From NCBI GenBank assembly GCA_035294225.1, contig DATGLH010000162.1, positions 1 through 14,868 of the forward strand: a stretch of DNA of 14,868 nucleotides, in the 5' to 3' direction. A model generated the notes under the pieces. The model was not told the origin of the DNA, searched no databases, and saw only the letters and a list, made by a program, of their open reading frames with translations. Positions 12,842 to 14,868 of the stretch are shown here, in pieces. Every line of letters begins with the position of its first letter. The first letter of the stretch is position 1. The DNA is from Trebonia sp035294225. GTDB taxonomy: Bacteria; Actinomycetota; Actinomycetes; Streptosporangiales; Streptosporangiaceae. The translations under genes were made by a program, and so were the position numbers.

Positions 12842-12874
12842 GCGGCAATACGGCGCGAAGGAGAGTAGTTCCAG

Positions 12875-13852
12875 GTGAGCGGCATGACGGCGCCCAGCGA
12901 GAAGAAGATGATGTTGTTCGGCGGCCGGGCCTACCCCGAGCTTGCCGCCGAGGTCGCTGACTGCCTAGGGATCGAGCCGTCGCCGGCCAAGCTGTACGAC
13001 TTCGCCAACGGCGAGATCATGGTCCGGTTCCTTGAGTCGGTCCGCGGCTGCGATGCCTTCGTGCTGCAGAGCCACACCGCGCCGATCAACCAGTGGATCA
13101 TGGAACAGCTGATCATGGTCGACGCGCTCAAGCGGGCCTCGGCGAAGCGGATCACCGTGGTGATGCCGTTCTTCGGCTACGCGCGGCAGGACAAGAAGAG
13201 CCGCGGGCGCGAGCCCATCTCGGCCCGCCTGGTCGCCGACCTGTTCGCGACCGCGGGCGCCGACCGGCTGATGGCCGTCGACCTGCACACCGCGCAGATC
13301 CAGGGCTTTTTCGACGGGCCCGTGGACCACTTGTTCGCGCTGCCGATCCTGGCGGGGTACCTGGAGGGCAAGCTGGACGTACGGAACGTGACGGTGGTCG
13401 CGCCGGACGCCGGCCGGGTCCGGGTGTGCGAGCGGTGGACCGACCGGCTCGGCTGCCCGCTGGCGATCATCCACAAGCGGCGCGACCCGGACGTCGCCAA
13501 TCAGGTCAAGGTCTTCGAGGTGGTGGGGCAGGTCGCCGGGCGCACCTGCATCCTGGTCGACGACATGATCGACACGGGCGGGACGATCGCGAAAGCGGCG
13601 GACGCGCTGTTCGACCAGGGCGCGGAACGGGTCATCGTCGCCGCCACGCACGGCGTGCTTTCCGGCCCCGCGGTCGACATCTTGAAGAACTCCCGGATCA
13701 GCGAGGTGGTCATCACCAACACGCTCCCGGTGCCGCAGGAGAAGAGGTTCGACAAGCTGACCGTGCTGTCCATCGCGCCGCTGCTGGCGCGAGCGATCAA
13801 CGAGGTGTTCAGCGACGGCTCGGTAACCAGCCTCTTCGACGGCCAGAGCTGA
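12875..13852 (+). CDS. prs: ribose-phosphate pyrophosphokinase (PRPP synthetase)
   Basis: Prs transfers pyrophosphate from ATP to ribose-5-phosphate, making PRPP for nucleotide, histidine and tryptophan synthesis. The 325-residue protein has the family length. The N-terminal GGRAYPELAAEVADCLG and NGEIMVRF blocks, the flexible catalytic loop ARQDKKSRGREPISARL, VDLHTAQIQGFFD, and the PRPP-binding motif DDMIDTGGT (residues 229-237) are all intact. Start GTG 12875 follows AAGGAG (12858-12863) at 11 nt and matches the short hydrophilic start of Streptomyces relatives. ATG 12884 is a second option. It lies 33 nt after glmU, and a 20-bp hairpin begins 4 nt after the stop, so glmU-prs is a two-gene transcription unit. 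Confidence 0.97.
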   Translation: MSGMTAPSEKKMMLFGGRAYPELAAEVADCLGIEPSPAKLYDFANGEIMVRFLESVRGCDAFVLQSHTAPINQWIMEQLIMVDALKRASAKRITVVMPFFGYARQDKKSRGREPISARLVADLFATAGADRLMAVDLHTAQIQGFFDGPVDHLFALPILAGYLEGKLDVRNVTVVAPDAGRVRVCERWTDRLGCPLAIIHKRRDPDVANQVKVFEVVGQVAGRTCILVDDMIDTGGTIAKAADALFDQGAERVIVAATHGVLSGPAVDILKNSRISEVVITNTLPVPQEKRFDKLTVLSIAPLLARAINEVFSDGSVTSLFDGQS

Positions 13853-13855
13853 GGT

Positions 13856-13907
13856 CCTGCGAGCCCCGGTCCAGGAGTGGCCCACACCCTGGACCGGGGC
13901 TCGCAGG
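13856..13907 (+). terminator. 20-bp perfect hairpin terminator of glmU-prs
   Basis: CCTGCGAGCCCCGGTCCAGG (13856-13875) is an exact inverse complement of 13888-13907, with a 12-nt loop that itself contains GTGG/CCAC. It starts 4 nt after the prs stop. This is one of the strongest stems in the window. There is no U-tract. Confidence 0.85.
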
Positions 13908-14167
13908 CCCCGCCCCGCCATTCCCCGGTTCGGCGGGACGGGGGTCGTGCGACGTGCCGGGACCGTCCGCCCCGCGGTCCCGCCGTCAGCCGTAACGTCC
14001 CGGCCCTGCCCCGCGTCGTGCCGGACGGTGCCCCTGCGACCGTCCGCCGCGACGCGGGGCGCGAGCCCGCCCCCTGCTCTCCGGCGCTGGCACGAGAGTC
14101 GCAGCAGGCGCTTGCGTGCTGGTTAAGCCGGGTTTTGCCGCCCTGAGGGGGATCGCTCAACCGCGCC

Positions 14168-14232
14168 TCGCCTGTGACGTAGGCGACTACGGGCCGCGAT
14201 GCCCTCAACGCGGATAGGTCACATCCTGACCT
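14168..14232. promoter_or_regulatory. two inverted repeats upstream of the SARP promoter
   Basis: TCGCCT-N7-AGGCGA (14168-14186) and AGGTCA-N5-TGACCT (14216-14232) have perfect 6-bp arms, with centres 47 bp apart. They lie upstream of the -35-like TTGAGT at 14251 and could bind regulators. No specific factor can be named. Confidence 0.4.
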
Positions 14233-14250
14233 GCCCGATTTACGGCGTGC

Positions 14251-14279
14251 TTGAGTCGTGATTAAGTGAGTCCTACACG
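14251..14279 (+). promoter_or_regulatory. candidate promoter for the SARP gene
   Basis: TTGAGT (14251-14256) and TACACG (14274-14279) are spaced by 17 nt. The boxes deviate from consensus, so this is tentative. It would give a leader of about 105 nt. Confidence 0.35.
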
Positions 14280-14368
14280 GCCCCGGAGACCAACCCGCGG
14301 CTCCAGGCGTCCGGTGGGATGCTTCCGCCTTGCCGGACACTGCTGTCAACCCCAAAGCGGAGGAGATC

Positions 14369-14392
14369 GTGAGTTCGGACGGGCTTGCCTGA
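14369..14392 (+). CDS. 7-codon leader ORF overlapping the SARP start
   Basis: GTG at 14369 opens a frame encoding MSSDGLA, ending TGA 14390-14392. The ATG of the SARP gene begins at 14392, so the two share one base (TGATG). The strong GGAGGAG (14359-14365) lies just before this leader, while the SARP ATG has only a weak site of its own. Translation of the regulator is probably coupled to the leader. Whether the peptide itself matters is unknown. Confidence 0.5.
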   Translation: MSSDGLA

Positions 14393-14868
14393 TGCGGTTC
14401 CGCATTCTGGGTCCGCTGGAAGTCTGGTCCGAAGAAGGCTGGACGGCCGTCAGCGCGCCCAAGTGGCGGTCGCTGCTGGCCTGCCTGCTGCTGCGGCGCG
14501 GGCAGCTCGTCTCGACCGAGAGCCTGATCTTCGAGCTGTGGGGGGATAGCCCCCCCGCCAAGGCCAACAACCTGGTCAGCATCTATGTGCACCGGCTGCG
14601 CAAGCTGATCGGCGACGGCGAAGGCCGGGTGCTGGTCTACCGGGCGCACGGTTACCAGCTGCGGCTGGAGCCGGGGGACCTGGACCTGGCCGAGTTCGAC
14701 GCCCAGGTGGCGGCGGGCAGCACCGCGCTCGCGGACGGCGCACCGGAGCGCGCGTCCGCGCTGCTCAGCGGCGCCCTCGACCTGTGGCGGGGACCGCTGC
14801 TGGCCGACGTCGCGTTGACCCCGCTGCTCAGCCTGCAGGCCGACCGGGCGGCCGAGTCGCGGCTGTCG
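14392..14868 (+). CDS. SARP (AfsR/DnrI/RedD) family transcriptional regulator, partial
   Basis: The first 159 residues of a Streptomyces antibiotic regulatory protein, cut by the window edge. It begins MRFRILGPLEVW, typical of the family. An OmpR-like winged helix follows (about residues 20-95), including KWRSLLACLLLRRGQLVSTE, NLVSIYVHRLRKLIG and the wing ending in HGYQLRL. The bacterial transcriptional activation domain begins at about residue 98 (DLAEFDAQVAAG, then ALDLWRGPLLADV). SARPs bind direct repeats near -35 boxes and usually activate secondary-metabolite genes. Whether this one is short or a long AfsR-type with NB-ARC and TPR domains cannot be seen. ATG 14392 is the only plausible start in frame. 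Confidence 0.9.
   Translation, partial: MRFRILGPLEVWSEEGWTAVSAPKWRSLLACLLLRRGQLVSTESLIFELWGDSPPAKANNLVSIYVHRLRKLIGDGEGRVLVYRAHGYQLRLEPGDLDLAEFDAQVAAGSTALADGAPERASALLSGALDLWRGPLLADVALTPLLSLQADRAAESRLS

Larger units (their letters stand above)
13908..14391. other. structured intergenic region between prs and the SARP gene
   Basis: No protein gene is supported. Two further hairpins follow the terminator: GGGACCG/CGGTCCC (13959-13981, 9-nt loop), and a composite stem at 14009-14059 with outer arms CCCCGCGTCG/CGACGCGGGG and inner arms GGACGGT/ACCGTCC. Closer to the SARP gene lie two inverted repeats (14168-14186 and 14216-14232), a promoter-like pair and a short leader ORF, listed separately. Confidence 0.6.

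Noticed and set aside
13877..14146. 89-codon frame after prs
   Set aside because: It starts in the loop of the prs terminator and its sequence is biased Arg/Pro, as expected from GC-rich non-coding DNA.
1..14868. CRISPR array, insertion sequence or prophage
   Set aside because: No regularly spaced repeats beyond two-copy tandem repeats were seen, and no transposase, integrase or phage gene is present.

Overview
The window is chromosomal DNA from a high-GC actinomycete. The base composition, the GTG/TTG starts, the MarR/TetR/SARP regulators and the gene order (rsmA-ispE-ABC-F, then tamR/tam, TetR-desaturase, tRNA-Gln, glmU-prs) all match the Streptomyces-type chromosome core. I cannot name the genus from sequence alone.

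Layout: (1) 1-3114 is a housekeeping run on the + strand: the 3' end of rsmA, ispE, and an ABC-F ATPase that overlaps ispE by 4 bp. (2) 3217-5455 is a + strand three-gene unit with its own promoter and a hairpin at the start of its leader: a DUF6230 exported protein, a DUF6114 membrane protein, and an exported protein with a Pro/Ser/Gly-rich stalk. No function is established for it, and it is the best candidate here for an undescribed system. (3) 5479-8401 is a regulatory and metabolic block, mostly on the - strand: tamR (MarR) divergent from a truncated tam, with a palindromic operator between them, then a TetR regulator and an acyl-CoA desaturase. A deletion appears to have fused the 3' ends of tam and the TetR gene. 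The scar carries a 20-bp tandem repeat, tam has lost its C-terminal half, and the TetR frame runs about 200 codons through the antisense of tam. (4) 8402-9119 is intergenic and holds tRNA-Gln(TTG) on the - strand plus short repeats. (5) 9120-10961 is a 14-TM DHA2-type MFS transporter followed by two strong hairpins. (6) 11300-13852 is the glmU-prs operon, closed by a 20-bp perfect hairpin. (7) 13853-14391 is a structured intergenic region leading to a SARP regulator that runs off the right edge. Its ATG overlaps the stop of a 7-codon leader ORF.

How the parts work together: rsmA, ispE, ABC-F, glmU and prs serve ribosome maturation, isoprenoid precursor synthesis, translation, UDP-GlcNAc synthesis and PRPP supply. 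TamR and tam normally link regulation to citrate-cycle intermediates, but tam looks broken here. The TetR protein probably controls membrane-lipid unsaturation through the palindrome cluster upstream of the desaturase gene.
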